A program made the position numbers and the translations under genes. Positions 1-6,853 of a stretch of 8,923 nt of DNA are shown piece after piece; position 1 is the first letter of the stretch; each line of letters starts with the position of its first letter. The notes under the pieces were generated by a model, which was given only the letters and a program-made list of their open reading frames with translations, was not told the DNA's origin and did no database searches. The stretch covers positions 1 through 8,923 of the forward strand of contig DGTB01000174.1 in assembly GCA_002394185.1 (NCBI GenBank), in the 5' to 3' direction. The stretch comes from Bacteroidales bacterium UBA4347. GTDB lineage: Bacteria; Bacteroidota; Bacteroidia; Bacteroidales; P3.

Positions 1-20
1 AACAATATAAAAACAATATA

Positions 21-65
21 AGAACGGCCGAATCGGACACGTCTCGGGTGGGTCTCGGGTGGCGG
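21..65 (+). repeat. Dispersed GC-rich element, copy 1, with 11-bp tandem units
   Basis: The head AGAACGGCCG is followed by three 11-bp units starting at 30, 41 and 52. The last two are identical (GTCTCGGGTGG) and the first is diverged (GAATCGGACAC). The same head and two related units occur on the minus strand at the far end of the window. The element sits in an otherwise AT-rich upstream region and is followed directly by a T-run. A 10-bp direct repeat, AACAATATAA, lies just before it at 1-10 and 12-21. No open frame of note crosses it. Its role is unknown: it could be a dispersed extragenic repeat, part of a terminator of an upstream gene, or a protein-binding site with helical-turn spacing. 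Confidence 0.7.
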
Positions 66-92
66 TTTTTTTTAAAAATTTTTAATTTTTTT

Positions 93-124
93 CTTGCTTT
101 TTTGAAATATTATTCATAAATTTG
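93..124 (+). promoter_or_regulatory. Bacteroidota-type promoter of the giant adhesin gene
   Basis: TAAATTTG at 117-124 fits the Bacteroidota -7 consensus TAnnTTTG exactly. CTTG at 93-96 is a 3-of-4 match to the -33 TTTG element, 20 bp upstream. The surroundings are very AT-rich. If this is the promoter, the transcript has a leader of roughly 150 nt (about 130-284) before the ATG at 285. That leader is A-rich just before the start codon (AAAAAAAGTAACCT), as is usual in this phylum, with no strong Shine-Dalgarno sequence. I saw no convincing riboswitch or second promoter in the leader. Confidence 0.6.
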
Positions 125-284
125 TGGTGATAATCCTAAGGGAAACATTTTTGGCAAGGGGCTAAAAATCAACCTGCTAATAAACACTATTTTTTTTACT
201 CCAGGCGAAATTTGACGGTAAGGGGAGAAAAGAAACACAAAATAAAGTATAGTTCATTGTATTATTAACCAAAAAAAGTAACCT

Positions 285-359
285 ATGAAACGCTTTTACA
301 AGTTTCTGATGCCTCTGGTCGCGATAGTGGCCATGGCATTACCCGCAGGTGTTTCGGCA
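285..359 (+). other. Sec signal peptide with Gln at +1 of the mature protein
   Basis: Residues 1-25 show a basic start (MKRFYK), a hydrophobic core (LMPLVAIVAMALP) and a signal-peptidase-I site VSA, followed by Gln26 (codon 360-362). Gln directly after the cleavage site fits the Bacteroidetes Q-rule, under which the new N-terminal Gln is cyclised to pyroglutamate. Cleavage after Ala25 is predicted by eye only. Confidence 0.85.
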
Positions 360-3300
360 CAGACGACCTGCACCATCAAGATTGTAGGCGAGGATGCTTA
401 CGGCGACGGTTGGAACGACGGCAGCCTGGCTGTTGTCCAGAGCGGACAGACCGTGGCCACGTTCGATGCCTACTATACCGACAACGGAGGCAACGGCCCC
501 GTGCGTGACTCGACGACGGTCACCGTGCAGAGCGGCGTGCCTGTCACTTTTGTGTGGACCGTTGGCGGATACGATGACGAGGTCTCCATCTGGATCTATG
601 CTGCCGATGGGACGCTTCTCTATTCCGTCGTAGAGCCTGAGGCAGGCACCATCTTCGGCATGAGCAATGCCTGTGCCACCACCTTCTGCCCTCCTCCCAC
701 GGGCTTTGCTGCCGCCAGCTCGGGCGACACCGCCACCTTCTCCTGGACCGCCGGAAGCCAGACGGCCTGGCAGCTTGTATGGGGCCCCATTGGTTTCAAC
801 CCCGACGATGAGTCGGTCTATCCCACCAGTGTTGTCACCAACTCGTATGAGGCGACCGGTCTTACCGATGGTTTCTACGACGCCTACCTGCGCACCGACT
901 GCGATGGCGACTACAGCTACTGGGTCGGTCCTGTCCAGTTTGGCGTGGGTTCTACCATAGTGTCTTTGGCCAGTGGCACCGATACCCTCCGTTCCTGCAA
1001 TGCCATCATTGTTGACGACGGCGGCCTTTCGGGCAACTACACCAATGACTTCGACGGCACCATCGTCATCTATCCTTCCGACAACCTGCACGCCCTCCAG
1101 CTGACGGGTTTCTCGTATACTGAAGGCAAATGGGACTACTTGACCATCACCGACAATGATGGCACTATACTCTTCTGCGACAATACCCCTGGCGACGACT
1201 CCCGTCACAACTTCGGCCCCTTCAACAGCCTCGGCCCTGTCACTGTCAGTTTCCATTCCGATGGCAGCAATACCTTCGATGGCTTCCAGGTCAATGTTGC
1301 GTGCATGGATCTGCCCGACTGCATCATTCCCGAGACCTTCGTTCTGGGCGATGTGGATAGTACCTCGGTCTCCTTCCACTGGACCGACAACAGCGGCACG
1401 GCTTGGGCCATCGGCTACGGTCCTGCGGGTTTCACCCTGGGCGACACCAACACCCTTTGGGCGGACTTCAGCGACACCCTCGGCACTGTCTCCGGTCTCA
1501 CCCCCAACACCTTGTACGACTTCTACCTGATGGCTGTCTGCGGTGCCGACTCGTCATGGACCCGCAGCCTCACCGCTCGCACATCCTGTGGCGAAATCAC
1601 CACCCTGCCGTGGGTCGAGGACTTCTCCAACTGCCCCACCGGCGGCAGTGTGCAGTTCGACCAGTGCTGGGCTATCTATAACACCTACAGCACCTCTTCC
1701 TTCTATCCTTATGTTTCCACCAGCAGTGGCAACAAGTATCTCTACATGTACTTTTACGGCAACGGCTCTACCCCTGGCGCCGGCGAAAAGTGGGGCTATG
1801 CTGTCATGCCCTCTTTCAGCAGCGATATTATGCAGATGGACCTTGAGCTGAGCTTCGACTGCTGGAAGAGTTCCACAGCCTCATACGGCAGCGGTGTCAT
1901 TGTGGCCTTGTTCGACACCCTTACCACCAGCACCGTCCCCAGCTTCGACACGGTGGCCGTCATCCTGCCCACCGCCACGTCGATGAGCAGTGCCCAGACC
2001 TACTACGTCAGCCTGGTGGGCCATGAGCTCACCGGCAAGCGCATTGGATTCTTCTATCAGAACCAAAATCCTGCAGCTACCTCTAACTACAATTATTACA
2101 CCTATATCGACAACGTCAACCTGCACGAGGCTCCTACCTGCCTGGTGCCGACAAATCTGGTGGCCAACCATATCACTTCCGACACCCTCGACCTTTCATG
2201 GCAGGGCACGGCCGGTTCCTACTGGGTTGAGTATCGTCAGTCGGGCGCTGCCAGTGGCGAGGAATGGACTGGCGTTGAAGTGAGCGACACCACCGTCATC
2301 CTCGAACCCCTCAGCCCCAATACACAATATGATGTGCGTGTCTATTCCCTCTGCGGCGGTGACACCAGCTTCTCCATCAACGGCAGTTTCCGCACCAACT
2401 GCGGTGCTATCGTCACCCTGCCGTGGTTGGAGGACTTCAACAGCATGTCCACCACCTCCTCTACCACCCAGATTCCCTGCTGGGACTACATCGGTGCCAC
2501 CGGATATGTGAACATCTCCAGTTCCTACTCGCACACCGGCAACTGCGTGCGCTTCTATCCCAACAGCAGCAGTTCTACCGACCATGTGCTTGAGCTCCCC
2601 GTGTTCGACGCCGCTATCAGCGGATTGGAGTTGAGCTTCTGGACCCGTCCCGAGGGTTCTTCCAGCGGTTCGTTAAGCGTGGGCTATGTCACCGATCCCA
2701 CTCAAGCCAACAGCTTCGTCGAGGTGCTGAACATTCCCAGCAGTGTCGGTACCACGGTCACTCAGTACGATGTCACCTTTGCAAACGCCCCTGAGGGATC
2801 TCGCATTGCCATGCGTCACAATGTAGGTAGCACTGCTTGGTATTGGTTTATTGACGACATCGACGTGCATGCCGCTCCGACATGCGCCCGTCCCGACAGT
2901 CTCACCTTCGACGGCGGCACCGCTACCACGGCCGACTTCTCGTGGGTTGGCAGTGCTGACAGTTATGACTACGAGGTGTATTATGGCAATACCCTTGTTA
3001 CCAGCGGTAGCACTACCGACACTTATGTCACCATCTCCGGGTTGACCATCGACAACGATTACACCTTCCGCCTGCGGTCCATCTGTGGCTCCAGCGACAG
3101 TTCCAACTGGATTTCCGTCAATGCCCACCTGGGTTACTGCGTCCCCAACTTCACATCGGTGGACAACAATGGTATCTCCAGCGTCACCTTCGGTGTCGAT
3201 GGTCTTGAGGTTACCAACACCCAGCGTCCCACCTCGTCGCCCTACTATGGCAATTACACTGCTGTGATAGGCGGTGCTGTGGCTGGCGACACCATGCCTC

Positions 3301-6212
3301 TCAGCATCACCTATGCCACCGGCTACACCTATGGCACTATTGTATGGGTGGACTGGAACAATAATATGGTCTTCGAGGGCAGCGAAGTGGTCCATTTCGG
3401 TACTTCCCTGAGCAGCAATCCCACTGTCTACGATGCTTCCTTCATGGTGCCCGAGGACGTTGACACCGGTTCCTATCGCATGCGTATTGTCGGCGCCGAC
3501 AGCTACTATGACAGCTATGTTGCCTCGGCTGCTGCCGTTGCCGCTGCCAATCCTTGCCCGACGAGCTCCTATGCTGTGGCTCATGACTACACTATCCATG
3601 TGGGCGGTGCCGTCAGTTGCCGTCGTCCCACTGAGCTGACCCTTACCAGCGCCACCCTCAACAGCCTTACCTTCGGCTGGACGGCCAACAATGCGGAGAC
3701 CAGCTGGGAAATCACCATCGGCGACAACGCCCCCGTGGTGACCAGCAGCAATCCCTACACTGCCACTGGCCTCGCCTCCTCCACCACCTATGCTGTGACC
3801 ATCCGCGCTATCTGCGCCCCTGGCGACACCAGCCGTCCTGTCACCGTCAACATGGCTACCCTGTGTGAGGAAATCAGCCTTCCCATGTTCTATGACTTTG
3901 AGGAATACGCACTTCTGGAGAGTGTGAACTGCTGGAACGTTCTCACCACAAATACCTTTACCTACGATGGCAACACCCAGCCCATCCCTGCTGCATGGAC
4001 CAATACAGAGTATGGTCACAACGGCCTGGTCACAGTCATGTTCAACCCCCGCAATGGTAATCCCGACATGGTGACGACTCCCGTCATTAACCATCCCGGC
4101 AATGCCATCAATGTGCGCTTCTGGACCATGGGCTATATGTTCGGCGGCTCCGGCACCTTCGAGGTCGGCGTCATGACCAACCCCACCGACACCTCCACCT
4201 TCGTGGTGCTGCACACCCTCACCGCTGCCGATACCACGATGGCTGAGCACGAGTTCAACACCACCTCGCTCACCACTACCGGCCACGTTTGCCTGGCCTT
4301 CCGCGCCACCACTACTACCAGTGGCGCCTATCTCTGCATCGACGATGTCACCATCGAACCCTACACCACTTGCGGCCGTCCCGATAACACACAGGTGTCC
4401 AACATCACTATTTCCACCGCCACCCTCTCCTGGGATGCCCCCACTTCGGGCACTCCTACCGGCTATGAGATAGTCTATGGCGCCGATGGCAATATGGACA
4501 CCGTCACCGTGGCTGGTACCGCTACCAGCACCGTCCTTACCAACCTTGTGATGGGCTCCCACTACGTGGCCTCGATTCGCACCCTCTGCAGTACCAACGA
4601 GTCCTCGGGCTGGCGCGACTTCCCCGGCTTCATCACCGAATGCGATGTGATGACGCTGCCCCGCACCTACAATTTCGATAACTTTGCGCTGCTCGAACAG
4701 GTCGACTGCTGGACCTCTCCGACCAACAACACCTACACCCGCAATAACGTCGCCTATCCGACTCCCGCCGTATGGGTCTACAACCTCTACAGCCACAGCG
4801 GTGACGGTTCGCTCTTCTTCTGCCCCACCACCGCCAATGGCGCCGACATCTACGTCTCGCCCGAGGTTGACCATGCCGGCAACGACATCAGCGTCAGCTT
4901 CTGGACCAAAGGTTTCCTGGAGGGTACTGTCGGTACCTTCGAGGGTGGCGTCATGACCGACCCCGACGACACCACTACCTTTGTCTCGCTCTTCACTCTT
5001 AGCGACACTGTGACCACCATGGCCCAGTTCACGTTCAACACCACTTCGCTGACCAGCAACGCTCATGTCTACATCGCCTTCCGGGCCACGCGTCCCTCCA
5101 CGGCAGCAGGCAACGCGTCGTTCTTCACTCTCGACGACCTGACCATCACCACCAGCGGTGGCGCTCCGACCACCTACTCTGTCAGCGCCGTTTCCGCCGA
5201 TGCCACCATGGGTTCGGCCACCGTCACGCCCAGCGGCTCTGTGGCTGCCGGCACCAGTGTCACGGCTACAGCTACCGCCAATGCCGGATTCCAGTTCCTC
5301 AACTGGACCGTGAATGGCAATGTCGTCAGCAGCGCCAACCCCTACACCTTTACCGTCTCGGCCAACACCGCTTTGGTGGCCAACTTCGAAGCAGAGCCCG
5401 TACCCGACTGCGATGTGCCTACCGCCGTCACTGTCTCCTCCGTCACCCTCTCCTCTGCCATTGTCAGCTGGAACGCTGCCGAAGGCCAGTCTGAGTGGGA
5501 TGTCCACGTCGTTGGCCCCAACTTCGACCAGACCTTCACCACCACCACCAATCCCTACACCGTCACCGGCCTGACCTCTGCCACGAGTTACACAGTCACT
5601 GTCCGCGCCAACTGCAGTGCCACGGCCCACAGCGACTGGAGCACTCCGCAGACCTTCACCACCACGACCTGCCAGCCTGTGACCGGCGTCACCGTGAGCA
5701 ACATCACCGAAACCACGGCCACCGTCAGCTGGACGGCCCCGGCGGGCGTGACGAGCTTCGAGGTTGAGTACGGACTCAACGGCTTTGCCCACGGCGTGGG
5801 CCAGACGGTCATCGCCAACACCAACAGTATCACGCTCAGCGGCCTCGAGCACAGCACCGCCTACGACGTCTACGTGCGCAGCATCTGCGCCGAGGGCGTC
5901 TACAGCGAGTTCGCCACCACTCCCGGCACTCCCAATGCGCCCTCCTTCATCACTACCCAGGTGGGCATCGACGATGTCGACAACAGCGCCGTAGCCCTCT
6001 ACCCGAACCCCGCCACCACCAGCGTCACCCTCAGCGGCATCGCCGGCCAGGCCACGGTATCGATAGTGGACATGAACGGCCGCGTGAAGGAAGAGTACAG
6101 CGTCAGCGCCAACACCTTGACCATCGACCTCACGGGCTATGCCCAGGGCGCCTACTTCGTCCGCATCACGGGCGAGCAGCAGACCGCCATCCGCAAGCTC
6201 ATAGTGAAGTAA
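285..6212 (+). CDS. Giant secreted multidomain adhesin-like protein, T9SS cargo
   Basis: A 1975-residue exported protein, intact from ATG to TAA. Visible order (residues): signal peptide 1-25; GDGW-type beta domain 29-130; FnIII-like 135-222; CUB-like 223-340; FnIII 346-435; jelly-roll (MAM/cleaved-adhesin-like) 436-617; FnIII 618-706; jelly-roll 707-865; FnIII 866-952; GEVED domain 953-1112 (WVDWNN at 1021, degenerate AHDYTIHV near 1099); FnIII 1113-1194; jelly-roll 1195-1362; FnIII 1363-1453; jelly-roll 1454-1625; InlB-B-like repeat 1626-1705 (FLNWTVNG); FnIII 1709-1795 and 1796-1893; T9SS sorting domain 1895-1975. The jelly-rolls open with LPW.EDF or similar and close with an IDD motif. 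No protease or glycosidase active site is visible. Such architectures are typical of surface adhesins or binding proteins in Bacteroidota; the ligand is unknown. It has its own promoter and terminator and converges on the minus-strand unit. Lysine is almost absent (12 in total). Domain borders are approximate. Confidence 0.93.
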   Translation: MKRFYKFLMPLVAIVAMALPAGVSAQTTCTIKIVGEDAYGDGWNDGSLAVVQSGQTVATFDAYYTDNGGNGPVRDSTTVTVQSGVPVTFVWTVGGYDDEVSIWIYAADGTLLYSVVEPEAGTIFGMSNACATTFCPPPTGFAAASSGDTATFSWTAGSQTAWQLVWGPIGFNPDDESVYPTSVVTNSYEATGLTDGFYDAYLRTDCDGDYSYWVGPVQFGVGSTIVSLASGTDTLRSCNAIIVDDGGLSGNYTNDFDGTIVIYPSDNLHALQLTGFSYTEGKWDYLTITDNDGTILFCDNTPGDDSRHNFGPFNSLGPVTVSFHSDGSNTFDGFQVNVACMDLPDCIIPETFVLGDVDSTSVSFHWTDNSGTAWAIGYGPAGFTLGDTNTLWADFSDTLGTVSGLTPNTLYDFYLMAVCGADSSWTRSLTARTSCGEITTLPWVEDFSNCPTGGSVQFDQCWAIYNTYSTSSFYPYVSTSSGNKYLYMYFYGNGSTPGAGEKWGYAVMPSFSSDIMQMDLELSFDCWKSSTASYGSGVIVALFDTLTTSTVPSFDTVAVILPTATSMSSAQTYYVSLVGHELTGKRIGFFYQNQNPAATSNYNYYTYIDNVNLHEAPTCLVPTNLVANHITSDTLDLSWQGTAGSYWVEYRQSGAASGEEWTGVEVSDTTVILEPLSPNTQYDVRVYSLCGGDTSFSINGSFRTNCGAIVTLPWLEDFNSMSTTSSTTQIPCWDYIGATGYVNISSSYSHTGNCVRFYPNSSSSTDHVLELPVFDAAISGLELSFWTRPEGSSSGSLSVGYVTDPTQANSFVEVLNIPSSVGTTVTQYDVTFANAPEGSRIAMRHNVGSTAWYWFIDDIDVHAAPTCARPDSLTFDGGTATTADFSWVGSADSYDYEVYYGNTLVTSGSTTDTYVTISGLTIDNDYTFRLRSICGSSDSSNWISVNAHLGYCVPNFTSVDNNGISSVTFGVDGLEVTNTQRPTSSPYYGNYTAVIGGAVAGDTMPLSITYATGYTYGTIVWVDWNNNMVFEGSEVVHFGTSLSSNPTVYDASFMVPEDVDTGSYRMRIVGADSYYDSYVASAAAVAAANPCPTSSYAVAHDYTIHVGGAVSCRRPTELTLTSATLNSLTFGWTANNAETSWEITIGDNAPVVTSSNPYTATGLASSTTYAVTIRAICAPGDTSRPVTVNMATLCEEISLPMFYDFEEYALLESVNCWNVLTTNTFTYDGNTQPIPAAWTNTEYGHNGLVTVMFNPRNGNPDMVTTPVINHPGNAINVRFWTMGYMFGGSGTFEVGVMTNPTDTSTFVVLHTLTAADTTMAEHEFNTTSLTTTGHVCLAFRATTTTSGAYLCIDDVTIEPYTTCGRPDNTQVSNITISTATLSWDAPTSGTPTGYEIVYGADGNMDTVTVAGTATSTVLTNLVMGSHYVASIRTLCSTNESSGWRDFPGFITECDVMTLPRTYNFDNFALLEQVDCWTSPTNNTYTRNNVAYPTPAVWVYNLYSHSGDGSLFFCPTTANGADIYVSPEVDHAGNDISVSFWTKGFLEGTVGTFEGGVMTDPDDTTTFVSLFTLSDTVTTMAQFTFNTTSLTSNAHVYIAFRATRPSTAAGNASFFTLDDLTITTSGGAPTTYSVSAVSADATMGSATVTPSGSVAAGTSVTATATANAGFQFLNWTVNGNVVSSANPYTFTVSANTALVANFEAEPVPDCDVPTAVTVSSVTLSSAIVSWNAAEGQSEWDVHVVGPNFDQTFTTTTNPYTVTGLTSATSYTVTVRANCSATAHSDWSTPQTFTTTTCQPVTGVTVSNITETTATVSWTAPAGVTSFEVEYGLNGFAHGVGQTVIANTNSITLSGLEHSTAYDVYVRSICAEGVYSEFATTPGTPNAPSFITTQVGIDDVDNSAVALYPNPATTSVTLSGIAGQATVSIVDMNGRVKEEYSVSANTLTIDLTGYAQGAYFVRITGEQQTAIRKLIVK
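3867..5159 (+). repeat. Internal duplication of a jelly-roll module in the adhesin
   Basis: Residues 1195-1362 (3867-4370) and 1454-1625 (4644-5159) are clearly related, separated by one FnIII domain. Shared landmarks in order are FALLEQVDCW against YALLESVNCW, NTYTRNN against NTFTYDG, VSFWTKG against VRFWTMG, GTFEGGVMTDP against GTFEVGVMTNP, TMAQFTFNTTSLT against TMAEHEFNTTSLT, and IAFRAT against LAFRAT. The two earlier jelly-rolls (436-617, 707-865) share only the LPW.EDF opening and general fold signals, so this pair is the more recent duplication. Confidence 0.8.
5967..6209 (+). other. T9SS type-A C-terminal sorting domain
   Basis: Residues 1895-1975 carry the usual order of the Por-secretion C-terminal domain: YPNPATTSVTL at 1906, then VSIVDMNGRV, then LTGYAQGAYFVRIT, ending in AIRKLIVK. 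Domains of this class direct passage through the outer-membrane type IX translocon, and are normally removed by the PorU sortase, often with attachment of the cargo to anionic LPS. No T9SS component genes are in the window. Confidence 0.93.
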
Positions 6213-6223
6213 CTCTATGGAGC

Positions 6224-6240
6224 GCCGGCGTCCCGCCGGC
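6224..6240. repeat. Short GC-rich inverted repeat after the adhesin stop
   Basis: GCCGGCG (6224-6230) and CGCCGGC (6234-6240) form a perfect 7-bp stem with a TCC loop, starting 12 bp after the adhesin stop codon. A third copy of CGCCGGCG occurs at 6296-6303 and could pair with either arm. It has no T-run of its own, so it may assist the terminator that follows or simply protect the mRNA end. Confidence 0.55.
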
Positions 6241-6251
6241 CTCAACCCCCC

Positions 6252-6290
6252 GAAACCCTCGCAAGGCTCATCCTTGCGAGGGTTTCTTAT
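6252..6290 (+). terminator. Strong hairpin terminator between convergent genes
   Basis: GAAACCCTCGCAAGG (6252-6266) pairs perfectly with CCTTGCGAGGGTTTC (6272-6286) across a 5-nt loop CTCAT, giving a 15-bp stem. It is followed by the T-rich TTATATT in the plus direction, so it fits a rho-independent terminator for the adhesin gene. The stem is symmetric and could also stop leftward transcription of the minus-strand unit, though no T-run follows on that side. Confidence 0.82.
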
Positions 6291-6303
6291 ATTCCCGCCG
6301 GCG

Positions 6304-6338
6304 AAAAAAACAAACGGCCACTCACTCCTGTAGGAATG
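6304..6338 (-). terminator. Possible weak terminator of the minus-strand unit
   Basis: Read on the minus strand, CATTCC-TACA-GGAGTG (6338-6323) can form a 6-bp stem with one G-U pair. A T7 run (6310-6304) follows about 12 nt later. The gap between stem and T-run is longer than usual, so this is a weak candidate. The 15-bp hairpin at 6252-6286 is an alternative end for this transcript. Confidence 0.3.
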
Positions 6339-6379
6339 CAGCACGCATCGTCTCTGCAGAATGGGGGCAAAAGAAAACG

Positions 6380-6853
6380 CTAATTGTAGATCTCCAAGAT
6401 GTACCCGTCGAAGTGGGTACGGTATTCGTAGAGCGGGCAGCCCGAGGCGGCGCCCTCGAGGGGGTTGCCGTATTCGGTCTCGTAATTAGATCCGCAGGCT
6501 GGGCAGCGGAGGATGTAGCCCTCCCAGTCGGGGTCCGGCACCAGCCGCACCTCGTGGTCGTTGGGGCAGGCGCACTCGAAGGCTACGAAGTCGCTGAAGG
6601 AGGTGCGCCGCACGAAGATGCCCTTGTAGCCACGGTTGATGGTCACCGAGCCGCCCACGTTGGCCAGGGCGTTGAAGTCGGGCATATAGATGTCGATGAC
6701 GGCCCCCTCGCCGAAGGGCGTGTTGCAGATATCGTCGGGAGTGCAGGAGGCGAGGAATGCCACAGGAGAAAGGAAAAAGGTGAAAGTCAGCGCCACTCTC
6801 GAAGGAAGTGTTCGCCACCTTTCACCCTTTGCCTTTAGTCCTTTACCTTTCAT
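6380..6853 (-). CDS. Rieske-like lipoprotein with an all-cysteine cluster motif
   Basis: A 157-residue predicted lipoprotein. A hydrophobic stretch (about 20-36) ends in a lipobox LASC with lipidated Cys37. The mature part has a Rieske-like layout: a first loop ECACPNDH (Cys94, Cys96), a second loop LRCPACGSNY (Cys117, Cys120), then G-x-P-L-E-G-A-A-S-G-C-P-L-x-x-Y, close to the GPA..PL..Y ending of Rieske-type ferredoxin domains. Classical Rieske proteins use CxH and CxxH; here both histidines are Cys, so the site could hold zinc or an all-Cys iron-sulfur cluster, or be structural. Start choice: ATG overlaps the cyclase stop as ATGA, suggesting translational coupling. Asp40 and Asp41 after TP resemble acidic surface-export signals of Bacteroidota lipoproteins, but this is weak. 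Function is unknown. Much of the signal peptide is encoded by an inverted repeat. Confidence 0.82.
   Translation of the reverse strand: MKGKGLKAKGERWRTLPSRVALTFTFFLSPVAFLASCTPDDICNTPFGEGAVIDIYMPDFNALANVGGSVTINRGYKGIFVRRTSFSDFVAFECACPNDHEVRLVPDPDWEGYILRCPACGSNYETEYGNPLEGAASGCPLYEYRTHFDGYILEIYN
6769..6836. repeat. Imperfect palindrome inside the lipoprotein signal-peptide coding region
   Basis: AAAGGAAAAAGGTGAAAG (6769-6786) and CTTTCACCCTTTGCCTTT (6819-6836) are inverted repeats matching at 16 of 18 positions, 32 bp apart. The spacer adds shorter pairings (GCG with CGC, then CACT with AGTG). In the minus-strand mRNA this would be a long hairpin starting 17 nt into the lipoprotein gene. The region up to the ATG is also rich in AAAGG words on the coding strand. 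One arm encodes TFTFFL of the signal-peptide core. It looks like a small mobile or extragenic repeat taken into a gene, but copy number cannot be judged from one window. Confidence 0.65.

Noticed and set aside
21..65. CRISPR array or plasmid iterons
   Set aside because: Units are 11 bp with no spacers, only two or three copies occur, and no cas or replication gene is present.
339..1379. A 346-residue minus-strand open frame over the adhesin N-terminal region
   Set aside because: It has the same antisense-register origin; it has low-complexity composition and overlaps well-supported GDGW and CUB-like domains.
2673..6344. A 1223-residue open frame on the minus strand across the adhesin gene
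   Set aside because: It is exactly in register with the sense codons and is open only because the sense gene avoids TTA, CTA and TCA. Its product is Gly/Val/Asp/His-rich without domains or a signal peptide, and the sense frame has a full, recognisable domain series.
6380..6853. Genuine Rieske [2Fe-2S] ferredoxin
   Set aside because: Both His ligands are missing (CxC and CxxC instead of CxH and CxxH), so only a Rieske-like label is justified.
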